A stretch of 64,000 nucleotides of DNA from Pseudomonas sp. MAG733B (GTDB lineage Bacteria; Pseudomonadota; Gammaproteobacteria; Pseudomonadales; Pseudomonadaceae). The position numbers and the translations under genes are program-made. Below the pieces are notes generated by a model. It saw nothing but the letters and a program-made list of their open reading frames with translations, searched no databases and was not told the DNA's origin. This document shows, one piece after another, positions 26,378 through 34,159 of the stretch (the first letter of the stretch is position 1; every line of letters starts with the position of its first letter). The stretch is from the NCBI RefSeq assembly GCF_036884845.1, contig NZ_CP145732.1, forward strand, positions 4,836,001 to 4,900,000. The letters are read 5' to 3'.

Positions 26378-28051
26378 CTACTGACAACAACGCTTTTCGA
26401 TCCGGCAAAAACACGATGCCTTGATCTCCACATCTGCCCGCGCCATCGCCAGGTTGAGCCGCACTTGCGCTGCCGCCGCTTCGGCATCGCGGCCCAGTCG
26501 TTTCAAACATTCCACATAGCCGTGCAAGCTCCAGACATTATCCAAATGCCACGCCGCGCGGCTGAGGGTGTTGTCCAGGCCGAGATCGGCGCTGTAGGCG
26601 TGCAAGGCTTCTTCGACCCTGTCCTGTTCCAGCAGCAGCGCACCCAACGCGTGTCGCACCGGTTGCATCCAGCCCCAGGGTTCGTCGTAGGGCAAGTGAT
26701 CGTCCAGTGATTGTGCTTCGCGCAGGTGGGCGAAAGCTTCGTCGAAGTTGCCTTTGCGGTATTCGATTTCGCCGCGCAGCATGCCGGCCGCTACGGCGAG
26801 GATGTCGTTGCATTGGTTGTTGAACAGGTAACGTGTGTCCGGCACCCGGGCCCAGGCTTCAAGGAACAGGTGGTGTTCGGTTTCGGCGGCGTCGACTTGC
26901 CCACAAGCCGCATGGGCCACACCTTTGGCGTAGTGCAACATGGCCGTTGTCACGCAGTACAGCGCCTGGTCATCCGGTAGCGGTGTGGCGAGGATGTCGT
27001 GCCATTTGCCGAAGCGGATCTGCACGTGGACCTTCATCGACACGAAGCTTTCCAGCCAGTCGGCCATGGGCGGTTGCTCGACGCGCAGCAGCTCTTCCTT
27101 GATGGTTTCGGTCAGTTGCTCGGCGGCTTCCAGTGCCGGTTGGTACTGGCCGAGGAACATCGCCGAGTAGAGTTTGAAGTGGTAATTGTGGCTGCGGTAC
27201 AGCGTGTAGAAGTTGATCGGGCCTTCCTGTGCCAGGTATTGGCTGTCGGCCTGGATCGCCCGGTGATTGGTGATCATGGCGCCACGGTAGTCGCCGCAGA
27301 GTACGTCGATGTGGGATGGCATGTGCCGCAAGTGTCCGGCATCCGGCACCAGGTCGCGCAGGACATCGCCGGCGCGTAACGCCCGTTCCGGGTACGGCGA
27401 CATTTCCATGGTGTGAACGTACATGTGCAGCACGCCCGGGTGCGGCGCGTCACCGTTTTGCTCCATGCGCTGCAAGGCCCTTTCGAGTACGGCCACCGTT
27501 TCAACGGTGTCGGCACCCGCTGCCGGTTCGCCGGTTTTCAGATCCCATAACTGCCACGGCGTGCGGTCGATCAGCGCTTCGGCGAACAGCGCCACCACGT
27601 CGGGGTCATCGGGGAAGGAGTTGTAGATATCACGCATGGACGCCGCGTAGGCATCGTTCCAGCTGAAGAGTTCGTCAACGCTATTGGCCTGTTCGGCCTG
27701 GTAGCGTTGCGGGAGCGCGCGAATCAGCGCCTGCTCCACCGGCGTTGTGCCGTCGAGATGCACCAGCGCGATTTGCGTCGCCAGTCGGGCCCGGGCCACG
27801 GCTTCCTTGAGCTCTTGTTCGATGAAGGCGTCCCAGCGTTTGTTGTAGTTGGGACCCGAGGCGTAGGCGATGCCCCAGTAGGCCATCGCGCAATTGCGAT
27901 CGTGTTCGAGGGCTTTCTGGAAACAGCGGATGGATTCGTCGTGGTTGTAGCCGTAGCACCACATCAGGCCACGGTCGAACCAGAGCTGGGCTTGTGGCGA
28001 ACTCGTTGTCACCGGGCGGCTGTAGGTGCCCAAATCGTAGTAGTCGTGCAT
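26378..28051 (-). CDS. Tetratricopeptide-repeat protein
   Basis: 557 residues, cytoplasmic, almost wholly helical TPR-like repeats: FDRGLMWCYGYNHDESIRCF then QKALEHDRNCAMAYWGIAYA near the N-terminus, and later GVAHAACGQVDAAETEHHLF. His and Met richness around HMYVHTMEMSPYPERAL and HLRHMPSHIDV is striking, and the protein ends CFCRIEKRCCQ with four Cys in eleven residues; metal binding is possible but unproven. It converges tail to tail with the wHTH-TPR regulator (22-bp gap). I do not know its role. Confidence 0.75.
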   Translation of the reverse strand: MHDYYDLGTYSRPVTTSSPQAQLWFDRGLMWCYGYNHDESIRCFQKALEHDRNCAMAYWGIAYASGPNYNKRWDAFIEQELKEAVARARLATQIALVHLDGTTPVEQALIRALPQRYQAEQANSVDELFSWNDAYAASMRDIYNSFPDDPDVVALFAEALIDRTPWQLWDLKTGEPAAGADTVETVAVLERALQRMEQNGDAPHPGVLHMYVHTMEMSPYPERALRAGDVLRDLVPDAGHLRHMPSHIDVLCGDYRGAMITNHRAIQADSQYLAQEGPINFYTLYRSHNYHFKLYSAMFLGQYQPALEAAEQLTETIKEELLRVEQPPMADWLESFVSMKVHVQIRFGKWHDILATPLPDDQALYCVTTAMLHYAKGVAHAACGQVDAAETEHHLFLEAWARVPDTRYLFNNQCNDILAVAAGMLRGEIEYRKGNFDEAFAHLREAQSLDDHLPYDEPWGWMQPVRHALGALLLEQDRVEEALHAYSADLGLDNTLSRAAWHLDNVWSLHGYVECLKRLGRDAEAAAAQVRLNLAMARADVEIKASCFCRIEKRCCQ

Positions 28052-28210
28052 CGGTTTATTCTCTCGATCAGAGCATGAAACCTGCGAAGAACCAGCATAC
28101 CCCCGCGCTACTGGCCGAGCCGTGCAGCCGACGACAGGCTACGCCGCATCATCACGCCCACAAGGGGTATGCCGCTTGCCCTATCAATGTTGTCGATGTT
28201 CACCATCACT

Positions 28211-28287
28211 TCAATGAAGTTCTCTTAAAAAATCCACCGCGTAACATCTGCTCCATACCAACCCATAACACCCCGGAGCACACGATC
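28211..28287 (+). promoter_or_regulatory. Conserved upstream block of repeat protein 2
   Basis: Same block as 10077-10153, with TCCACC as the variable hexamer and ATCTGCTCC for ATCAGCTCC. Similarity to copy 1 extends further upstream (GCCCTATCAATG, GTCGATGTTCAC), so a longer unit was duplicated between these two than with copy 3. Confidence 0.6.
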
Positions 28288-28695
28288 ATGAAACGCCAAA
28301 CCATCCTCAGCATCGCTTTCTCGCTTTTCGCAGTTAACGCTTTCGCCGCAACTTCTGCTCAACCTGTCGTCGCTGAAGGCGGCTCGGATCGACTGATCGA
28401 AAGTCGTGTGGCTGAAGGTGGTTCGGATCGTCTGATCCAGAATCGTGTAGCTGAAGGTGGTTCGGATCGCCTGCTGGAAAAGCGTAACGCTGTAGCGGCC
28501 GATGGTTCGGATCGTTTGAAAGGTAATGAAGTGGCTGCCGATGGTTCCGATCGTCTGCAAGGCAACACCGTTGCCGCTGATGGCTCGGATCGCCTGAAAG
28601 GTAACGAAGTGGCCGCCGATGGCTCCGACCGTCTGCTGCGCAACCTCGTCGCTGAAGGCGGTGCCGATCGCCTGATCAAGTACCGCGCTGCATAA
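28288..28695 (+). CDS. Exported 13-residue-repeat protein 2 (8 units)
   Basis: 135 residues: signal peptide identical to repeat protein 3 and one residue different from 1, then ATSAQPV and eight units. Units three and eight are 15 residues (VAEGGSDRLLEKRNA and VAEGGADRLIKYRAA); the others are 13. EGG-type units occur at both ends with AADG-type units between, unlike proteins 1 and 3 where all EGG units come first. The C-terminus ends LIKYRAA rather than GNTVA. Function unknown. Promoter block and terminator are shared. Confidence 0.85.
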   Translation: MKRQTILSIAFSLFAVNAFAATSAQPVVAEGGSDRLIESRVAEGGSDRLIQNRVAEGGSDRLLEKRNAVAADGSDRLKGNEVAADGSDRLQGNTVAADGSDRLKGNEVAADGSDRLLRNLVAEGGADRLIKYRAA

Positions 28696-28721
28696 ACACC
28701 TGGCTTCACCGCTTCATCCGC

Positions 28722-28752
28722 AAAAAGCCCGGCCTGATCAGCCGGGCTTTTT
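28722..28752 (+). terminator. Intrinsic terminator of repeat protein 2
   Basis: AAAAAGCCCGGC-CTGATCA-GCCGGGCTTTTT, 26 bp after the stop. The hairpin core is the same as at 10501 and 32018. Its symmetric A and T runs allow use on both strands, which suits the convergent GlxA-type gene. Confidence 0.92.
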
Positions 28753-28763
28753 CGTGTTCGACA

Positions 28764-29720
28764 TCATGCGACTGATTGAAATTTCTTGCGGTACGCCGCC
28801 GGCAACAATCCCACGCGCTGGCGGAAGAGCCTGCGGAACGAGTTACCGTCTTCATAGCCCACCGCGTAAGTGATGCTGTCCAGGGTCATGCGGGTGGATT
28901 CCAGCAGCTGCTTGGCTTTCTCCAGACGCAGGGTTTGCAGGTAGGTAATCGGCGTATAGCCCGTCGCGTCCTTGAAGCGTCGCTTGAAATTGCGCACGCC
29001 GAAACCAAATTGCTGGGCAATGTCATCGATCAGCAACGGCTGGTCAAAATGAGCCTCAAGCCAGTTCTGCGCCCGCAGCACTTCGCCATCGCCATGGTTT
29101 TTCGGCAATGACCACATCACATACACCGACTGCTCGCTGCGCACCGAGTCGACCAGCAAGTATTTGCCGCACTTCTGCGCCAGTTCCAGTGAGGCGAAGC
29201 GACGCACCAGATGCAGCAGCAGGTCCATGGCGGCACTCGCGCCGCCGCTGGTGATCACGCGCTGGTCTTCGCAGATGATCTGCGTTTCCTCAAGACACGC
29301 CGCGCTGTAGCGGCGACGAAAGAGGTCGGCAAAGGCCCAGTGCGTGGTGCTGCGAACGCCATCCAGCAACCCCGCTTCGCCCAACATGAAAGCCGCCGTG
29401 CACATCGACGCCACCACCGCGCCCTGCGCGTGTTGTTGACGCAGCCATGGGCCATACACGGCGAAGGTCGGCAAGGCGTCTTTCAGGGTGAAAAGGAATC
29501 CGGGGATCAGCACCAGATCGGTTCGCGGGATCTCGGCGATGGACCGGTCCGCGCGTAACGTCTGCCCTCCCCACGCGGCGACTTGCGCGCCATCCAGCGA
29601 TGCACTCACCACCTCGAACGGCGAGTCTTCGGCGAACAGGTTCGCAGCGCTGAGCACTTCCAGGGCCAGGGTCGCGCTGGCGGCGGAACATTGATCAGCC
29701 AGAAGCAAGGTGATGTGCAT
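28764..29720 (-). CDS. GlxA-family transcriptional regulator (DJ-1/PfpI plus AraC HTH)
   Basis: 318 residues: N-terminal DJ-1/PfpI-like domain (about 1-180, with VVASMCTAAFMLGEAGLLDG carrying the elbow Cys and THWAF) and a C-terminal AraC double helix-turn-helix (IDDIAQQFGFGVRNFKRRFK, then DSITYAVGYEDGNSFRRLFR). The family regulates amino-acid, betaine or nitrile related catabolism. ATG 29720 has GGGG 4 nt upstream; the frame reaches 29756. It is divergent from the thioesterase gene, about 100 bp apart, a plausible target. Compare the HTH-less relative at 41740. Confidence 0.88.
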   Translation of the reverse strand: MHITLLLADQCSAASATLALEVLSAANLFAEDSPFEVVSASLDGAQVAAWGGQTLRADRSIAEIPRTDLVLIPGFLFTLKDALPTFAVYGPWLRQQHAQGAVVASMCTAAFMLGEAGLLDGVRSTTHWAFADLFRRRYSAACLEETQIICEDQRVITSGGASAAMDLLLHLVRRFASLELAQKCGKYLLVDSVRSEQSVYVMWSLPKNHGDGEVLRAQNWLEAHFDQPLLIDDIAQQFGFGVRNFKRRFKDATGYTPITYLQTLRLEKAKQLLESTRMTLDSITYAVGYEDGNSFRRLFRQRVGLLPAAYRKKFQSVA

Positions 29721-29823
29721 AAAACCCCGTTGCGCTTTTCGCATGAAAAAAGTCATTTGCGCACCTACCTTAGCCGATTTCCGACGCCTAAAGTGCAGCC
29801 ATCACTTAATCATCGGCGTACTT

Positions 29824-30393
29824 ATGAATCTCTGGTTCCGACTGTTCCTCATGCTGTTTCGTCGTCCGTGGCGCAAGCCCGTGGATGCCTTGGCCACCAC
29901 CGTCGTGCACATGCGGGTGTGGCCGCTGGATCTGGACCTCAACCGGCACGTCACCAATGGCCGCTATTTCACCCTGGCCGACATCGGGCGCATGGATTAC
30001 GTGCTACGCAGTGGCGCCTTTCGTGTGGCGCTGCGCAACAAGGCAGTCCCCATCGTCGGCGATACCTGGGGCAAGTTTCGTCGCGAGCTAAAGCTGTTCG
30101 AAGCGTTTGAAATTCACACGCGGATGCTCGGCTGGGATCACAAGTGGAGCTTCATGGAGCACCGTTTCGTGAGCAATGGCCGAGTGGTCGGCGTGGTGGT
30201 GATGCGCGGCTTGTTCCGTGCGACGAAAGGCACGGTGCCGCCCGGCGAATTTGCTCGCGAACTGGGGTTGTCGGAGCAATCGATGGAAATGCCGCAATGG
30301 CTGACAGACTGGTCGCAAAGCTGCGACGACATGAGCCTTCAGCTGCGGGACGAAGAGGCACCGCGTACCCGCCAGGCACAGACCGTCGAATGA
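29824..30393 (+). CDS. 4HBT-like acyl-CoA thioesterase family protein
   Basis: 189 residues with the hotdog-fold signature of the thioesterase/THEM6-like group: VHMRVWPLDLDLNRHVTNGR then YFTLADIGRMDYVLRSGAF, the DxDxNRHxxNGRY motif being diagnostic. An N-terminal hydrophobic segment MNLWFRLFLMLFRRPW may associate with the membrane. Family members hydrolyse acyl-CoA or act on lipid turnover. No strong Shine-Dalgarno at ATG 29824. Divergent from the GlxA-type regulator. Confidence 0.82.
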   Translation: MNLWFRLFLMLFRRPWRKPVDALATTVVHMRVWPLDLDLNRHVTNGRYFTLADIGRMDYVLRSGAFRVALRNKAVPIVGDTWGKFRRELKLFEAFEIHTRMLGWDHKWSFMEHRFVSNGRVVGVVVMRGLFRATKGTVPPGEFARELGLSEQSMEMPQWLTDWSQSCDDMSLQLRDEEAPRTRQAQTVE

Positions 30394-30448
30394 CAGTCTC
30401 AGGGGCACGCTCTATCCTGTCGCCTTCACCCACCGCCCGGAGACGCCC

Positions 30449-30742
30449 GTGCCGCCCCTGACCGCCCGCGAGGTTTACCAGCAATTGCGCGATGCAGCCC
30501 TGGGCTTGCGCCCGCTCAAGCGCCTCGAAGATCAATCCGGTACGGTGCAGGTCGACATCGAGCAATGGCGTTTTAGCCTTGATGTCGACGGCACACACCT
30601 GCGCCACTGCCTGCATTGCCAGAGCCCGGACGGTCGCGAATTCAACGGCGGACAGCGCTTCGGCACCGACCCGGTGAGCTTGCTCAGCACCTGGGAACTG
30701 GCACAGATTGAACGACTGTTGGCCGCCACTGTAACGGGTTGA
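30449..30742 (+). CDS. Small conserved protein of unknown function, GTG start
   Basis: 97 residues starting at GTG 30449, chosen because CGGAG lies 6 nt upstream and the product PPLTAREVYQQLRDAALGLR starts at once. It is soluble, with a central beta segment (VQVDIEQWRFSLDVDGTHL) and a C-H-C cluster HCLHCQSPDG followed by DPVSLLSTWELAQIERLL. The pattern resembles a Pseudomonas family that I recall as DUF7693, tentatively. The two Cys plus His might bind metal. It lies between the thioesterase and chorismate mutase genes on one strand. Confidence 0.65.
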   Translation: MPPLTAREVYQQLRDAALGLRPLKRLEDQSGTVQVDIEQWRFSLDVDGTHLRHCLHCQSPDGREFNGGQRFGTDPVSLLSTWELAQIERLLAATVTG

Positions 30743-30823
30743 ATACACTGTCGTGTTTCATGCCTCGGGCTCAGCTGTGATACATAAGACCTGATGCGCA
30801 TCCCATGCCCAAGAGGTTTGCTT

Positions 30824-31387
30824 ATGTTCCACTGCCCACGCCTGCCGCAATTGCTGAGCTGTGCCCTGCTCGGCTTGCTCGCCAGCGGCGCCCAGGCCGC
30901 CACCGCTGCACCCGAAACCCTGCAACCGCTGCTGAACACGATCAACGAGCGCCTGAACATTGCTGATCAGGTGGCATTGACCAAGTGGGACAGTGGCAAA
31001 CCGATCCAGGATACCGCCCGGGAAGCCTTGGTGATTGCCAATGCCAAAAAGCAGGCCGTCGAGCGCAAAGTGGACCCGGACGAAGCCGCAGAATTGATCG
31101 CCGCGCAGATCGAAGCCAACAAACTGGTGCAGTACGGTTTGATCGCGCAGTGGCAGGCGGCGCACAAGGCGCCCGATGTACCGCGACCAGACCTCAATCA
31201 GATCCGCCCCAAACTCGATGAACTGCAAACCCGTCTGTTGCAGGAGTACGCCGATTTCGTGCCCTACCGCGTCGACCCGGAATGCCCGGCGTGGCTGGCC
31301 GAACAGCGCTCCGCCCTGATCAAGGATGCCCTGCACGGCCAGGCCCTGATCCGCGCTACCGGGGAATTGTGCGTCACCGATCAATGA
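30824..31387 (+). CDS. aroQ: Secreted (periplasmic) chorismate mutase, AroQ-gamma type
   Basis: 187 residues: signal peptide (LPQLLSCALLGLLASGAQA) then an all-helical chorismate mutase of the exported gamma class. Features are LLNTINERLNIADQVALTKW with active-site Arg and Lys, GKPIQDTAREALVI, and the C-terminal extension with a Cys pair (DPECPAW and TGELCVTDQ) that forms a disulfide in this class. It converts chorismate to prephenate; why a periplasmic form exists is unsettled. ATG 30824 has AAGAGG upstream; an in-frame ATG at 30794 would add ten residues before the signal. Confidence 0.88.
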   Translation: MFHCPRLPQLLSCALLGLLASGAQAATAAPETLQPLLNTINERLNIADQVALTKWDSGKPIQDTAREALVIANAKKQAVERKVDPDEAAELIAAQIEANKLVQYGLIAQWQAAHKAPDVPRPDLNQIRPKLDELQTRLLQEYADFVPYRVDPECPAWLAEQRSALIKDALHGQALIRATGELCVTDQ

Positions 31388-31438
31388 CCACGAATACGGC
31401 GCTGGCAACCATTGACTGCGTCAATAGTCACCATTAAC

Positions 31439-31515
31439 TCAATGAAGTTCTCTTAAAAACTCCAGGGCGTAACATCAGCTCCATACCAACCGACAACACC
31501 CTGGAGCACACGATC
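31439..31515 (+). promoter_or_regulatory. Conserved upstream block of repeat protein 3
   Basis: Same block as 10077-10153: TCAATGAAGTTCTCTTAAAA, variable TCCAGG, then GCGTAACATC, CATACCAACC and GGAGCACACGATC. Here similarity to copies 1 and 2 stops just upstream of TCAATGAAG, which marks the conserved edge of the element. Confidence 0.6.
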
Positions 31516-31995
31516 ATGAAACGCCAAACCATCCTCAGCATCGCTTTCTCGCTTTTCGCAGTTAACGCTTTCGCCGCCACTTCTGCTCAACCTGTTGTCG
31601 CTGAAGGCGGCTCGGATCGACTGATCGAAAGTCGTGTGGCTGAAGGTGGTTCGGATCGTCTGATCCAGAATCGTGTGGCTGAAGGCGGTTCTGATCGCCT
31701 GATCGAAAACCGCGTCGCTGCCGATGGTTCGGACCGTTTGAAAGGTAACGAAGTCGCCGCCGATGGCTCCGACCGCCTGCAAGGCAACACCGTCGCTGCC
31801 GATGGCTCCGATCGCCTGCAAGGCAACACCGTCGCCGCCGATGGCTCGGATCGTCTGCAAGGCAACACCGTCGCTGCCGACGGCTCCGATCGCCTGCAAG
31901 GCAACACCGTCGCCGCTGACGGCTCGGATCGTCTGCAAGGCAACACCGTCGTCGCCGATGGCTCGGATCGCCTGCAAGGCAACACCGTCGCCTAA
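31516..31995 (+). CDS. Exported 13-residue-repeat protein 3 (10 units)
   Basis: 159 residues: signal peptide, ATSAQPV, then ten uninterrupted 13-residue units and VA. Three EGG units (ending IESR, IQNR, IENR, as in protein 1) precede seven ADG units, of which the last six are VAADGSDRLQGNT with a single A-to-V change. At DNA level this is a 39-bp tandem array whose units differ mainly at third positions, so expansion and later drift are both visible. It differs from protein 1 mainly by four extra ADG units. Function unknown. Confidence 0.87.
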   Translation: MKRQTILSIAFSLFAVNAFAATSAQPVVAEGGSDRLIESRVAEGGSDRLIQNRVAEGGSDRLIENRVAADGSDRLKGNEVAADGSDRLQGNTVAADGSDRLQGNTVAADGSDRLQGNTVAADGSDRLQGNTVAADGSDRLQGNTVVADGSDRLQGNTVA

Positions 31996-32017
31996 ACGAA
32001 TCGCTTCACCGCAATAC

Positions 32018-32056
32018 CACGAAAAAGCCCGGCCTGATCAGCCGGGCTTTTTCGTG
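32018..32056 (+). terminator. Intrinsic terminator of repeat protein 3
   Basis: CACGAAAAAGCCCGGC-CTGATCA-GCCGGGCTTTTTCGTG, a 16-bp stem, 22 bp after the stop. Same core hairpin as the terminators of repeat proteins 1 and 2. Confidence 0.92.
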
Positions 32057-32301
32057 GGCGTTGAAAAGAGTTCAACGCCATCGGCAATTTCCTGCAAAGG
32101 CGCCGGACGTATCCCATGTAACAAAAGGATCAGGCTGATATTCATGGCGTGCGTAAAGGTTTGAAATATGGGACCGGCAACTCAATTGGCCGGAACGCAT
32201 CGAGCCACTGATCAAGCTGCGGTTGACCCCAAAGCCCCCGTTCAACCAGAATGCTGGAGGTAGCGCCAATGTAGCTACAAATCAACGATGAGGTTACTGC
32301 C

Positions 32302-32592
32302 ATGGGTGCATTACTTAAAACGACGGACGTGCGTTGCCGCATTGATGAGGATTTGAAAGCACGAGCTACCGAAGTCTTGAGCGCTTGTGGACTGAGCATC
32401 AGTGATGCCATGCGTCTGTTTCTTCGACAAGTAGTAGCGACTCAGGGACTTCCGTTTGAAGTTCGCGTCCCATCGGAGAAAACAGCTCGCGCCATGATGG
32501 AAGCACGCGAAATTCGCCAGCGGTTCGACTCGATAGACGAAATGCTGAGGGACGTTGATGGCGAAACCGGAGAAAAAGCAAAAACGCGCTGA
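32302..32592 (+). CDS. RelB/DinJ-family antitoxin
   Basis: 96 residues. The N-terminal ribbon-helix-helix (TTDVRCRIDEDLKARATEVL, then CGLSISDAMRLFLRQVVATQ GLPF) has the RelB/DinJ signature of a beta strand followed by LSISDAMRLFL. The C-terminal helix (EIRQRFDSIDEMLRDV) should wrap the toxin. The gene overlaps the toxin gene by 35 bp, the normal order of antitoxin first. The DNA-binding half suggests autoregulation; no clear operator palindrome was found just upstream. Confidence 0.88.
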   Translation: MGALLKTTDVRCRIDEDLKARATEVLSACGLSISDAMRLFLRQVVATQGLPFEVRVPSEKTARAMMEAREIRQRFDSIDEMLRDVDGETGEKAKTR

Positions 32593-32872
32593 ACTGCCCA
32601 AGCAGTGTGCACAGACCTCGGAATTCAAGAAGTCATGGGAACGTTACAAGCGTGCCGGGCGCCGTGACATGAATGAGGTTCGTCAGGTAATGGTCATGCT
32701 TTTTCTGGGAGACTCATTACCAGCGCAGTACCTGGACCATGCGTTGTCGGGGGATTGGACTGGTTTTCGAGAGTGTCACATTGGTGGTGACTTCTTGATG
32801 ATTTATGAACACACGCGCTCCGACCTACTGACATTTGTCGATCTCGGAAGTCACTCGGAACTGTTCAAGTAA
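32558..32872 (+). CDS. yafQ: YafQ/RelE-superfamily mRNA interferase toxin
   Basis: 104 residues: QTSEFKKSWERYKRAGRRDM, AQYLDHALSGDWTGFRECHI and GGDFLMIYEHTRSDLLTF followed by DLGSHSELFK match YafQ, with the conserved DH, RECHI and C-terminal GSHSELF histidine. YafQ cleaves mRNA on the ribosome. ATG 32558 has GAGGG about 7 nt upstream inside the antitoxin gene, so translation is coupled. N-terminal KPEKKQKRAELPKQ is a basic extension beyond the usual length. Confidence 0.88.
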   Translation: MAKPEKKQKRAELPKQCAQTSEFKKSWERYKRAGRRDMNEVRQVMVMLFLGDSLPAQYLDHALSGDWTGFRECHIGGDFLMIYEHTRSDLLTFVDLGSHSELFK

Positions 32873-32972
32873 CACGGGACTTCATCTGCGATACAACAAA
32901 CCTCGATTGATTCGGGCTTTTTCATGGCCGGAATTTACGCGAATCTAGGCTGCCCTTTCCGGAAACCTGCGC

Positions 32973-33704
32973 ATGAGCAAAACCGAAGCCCTGACCACAA
33001 TCATGCTCGGCCCCGTATTGCTGATGCAGGGCATGTACACGCGGCGCGCCACACCGAAATTGCCAGAAGCCGAGGGTGAGCGCCAAGGGCTGGTCGGCAA
33101 TGGCGAACCCCTGCGCTTGCTGATTCTCGGCGACAGTGCCGCGGCGGGTGTCGGGGCGTCGACTCAGGCTGAAGCGCTGAGCGGTCAGGTGGTCAGTCGT
33201 TTGGCCAAGGATTATCAGGTTGGCTGGACGCTCTGGGCGCGGTCGGGTCTGGATTCGCAAGCGCTGCTGGAACTGCTCGAACAACACGCCGCGCAACCCT
33301 TCGATGTGGCGCTGCTGTCCATCGGCGTCAACGATGTCACCAGCACGATCACCGATATGCAGTGGATCGCCCGGCAACAGCAGTTGCTGGACGTGCTGCT
33401 CGACAAGTTCGGGGTCAAGCTGGTCGTCATCTCCCCTCTTCCGCCGATGCACCTGTTTCCCGCATTACCGCAACCGTTGCGCTGGTATCTCGGTAACCGC
33501 GCGGCGCGTTTCAATGCGCATCTTGAGAGACTGGCGGATCGTCAGGATCGCTGTAGGATGCTGACAACCCATTTGGCCCCCGTGGACGGGGCGATGGCGC
33601 GAGACGGTTTTCATCCCGGCCCGGCCATCTACAGTGTGTGGGCAGATGACGCCGCGCAGGTCATCGCCCGACAGTTTGGTCACACCGCATCAGGCACGCT
33701 TTGA
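32973..33704 (+). CDS. SGNH/GDSL hydrolase
   Basis: 243 residues of the SGNH fold: block I LLILGDSAAAGVGASTQ with nucleophile Ser, block III LLSIGVNDVTS and block V RDGFHPGPAIYSVWAD with the Asp-His pair. An N-terminal segment (TTIMLGPVLLMQGMYTRR) is hydrophobic and may be a membrane anchor. Such enzymes are esterases or lipases; substrate not known. GGAAA lies 8 nt before ATG 32973. The next gene begins 26 bp later, so the two may be cotranscribed. Confidence 0.86.
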   Translation: MSKTEALTTIMLGPVLLMQGMYTRRATPKLPEAEGERQGLVGNGEPLRLLILGDSAAAGVGASTQAEALSGQVVSRLAKDYQVGWTLWARSGLDSQALLELLEQHAAQPFDVALLSIGVNDVTSTITDMQWIARQQQLLDVLLDKFGVKLVVISPLPPMHLFPALPQPLRWYLGNRAARFNAHLERLADRQDRCRMLTTHLAPVDGAMARDGFHPGPAIYSVWADDAAQVIARQFGHTASGTL

Positions 33705-33730
33705 ACAACAACAAAAAACAGGAGTTGAAT

Positions 33731-34159
33731 ATGTCTGAACTGCAATTGCACCCCAGAGCCGCAGAGTCCTTGAACCTGTGGCACGCGATGATCCGCACCG
33801 GTGACTTGAAGGCCTTGCCTGCGTTGCTGGACGAGCAAGCGGCGTTCCGTTCGCCAATGGCGCACACGCCTTATCCGGGCGCGCCGGTGGTATCGATGAT
33901 TCTCAACACGGTGTTCGAGGTGTTCGAGGACTTCACCTACCACCGTGAACTGGCGACCGCCGACGGCCTGAATGTGGTCCTCGAATTCAGCGCCAAGGTT
34001 GATGGTAAACAGCTCAAGGGCATCGACATGATCCGCTTCAACGAACAGGGAAAAATCGTCGACTTCGAGGTCATGGTCCGGCCAATGAGTGGTTTGCAGG
34101 CCTTGGGCGAAGAAATGGGTCGACGTCTCGGCGCTTACCTGGCTGCCAGCAAAGCCTGA
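33731..34159 (+). CDS. NTF2-like/SnoaL-fold protein
   Basis: 142 residues with the cone-shaped NTF2-like pattern: LNLWHAMIRTGDLKALPALL, DEQAAFRSPMAHTPYPG, LEFSAKVDGKQLKGIDMIRF and VDFEVMVRPMSGLQAL. Often found as isomerase or hydrolase of small hydrophobic ligands; no catalytic dyad can be named. AGGAG is 6 nt before ATG 33731. Its 3' end overlaps the convergent LysR-type gene by 25 bp. Confidence 0.8.
   Translation: MSELQLHPRAAESLNLWHAMIRTGDLKALPALLDEQAAFRSPMAHTPYPGAPVVSMILNTVFEVFEDFTYHRELATADGLNVVLEFSAKVDGKQLKGIDMIRFNEQGKIVDFEVMVRPMSGLQALGEEMGRRLGAYLAASKA

Noticed and set aside
32142..32300. Minus-strand frame ending LDQWLDAFRPIELPVPYF as a gene fragment
   Set aside because: It reads somewhat protein-like, but there is no family match I can name, no start signal, and it overlaps the antitoxin gene.
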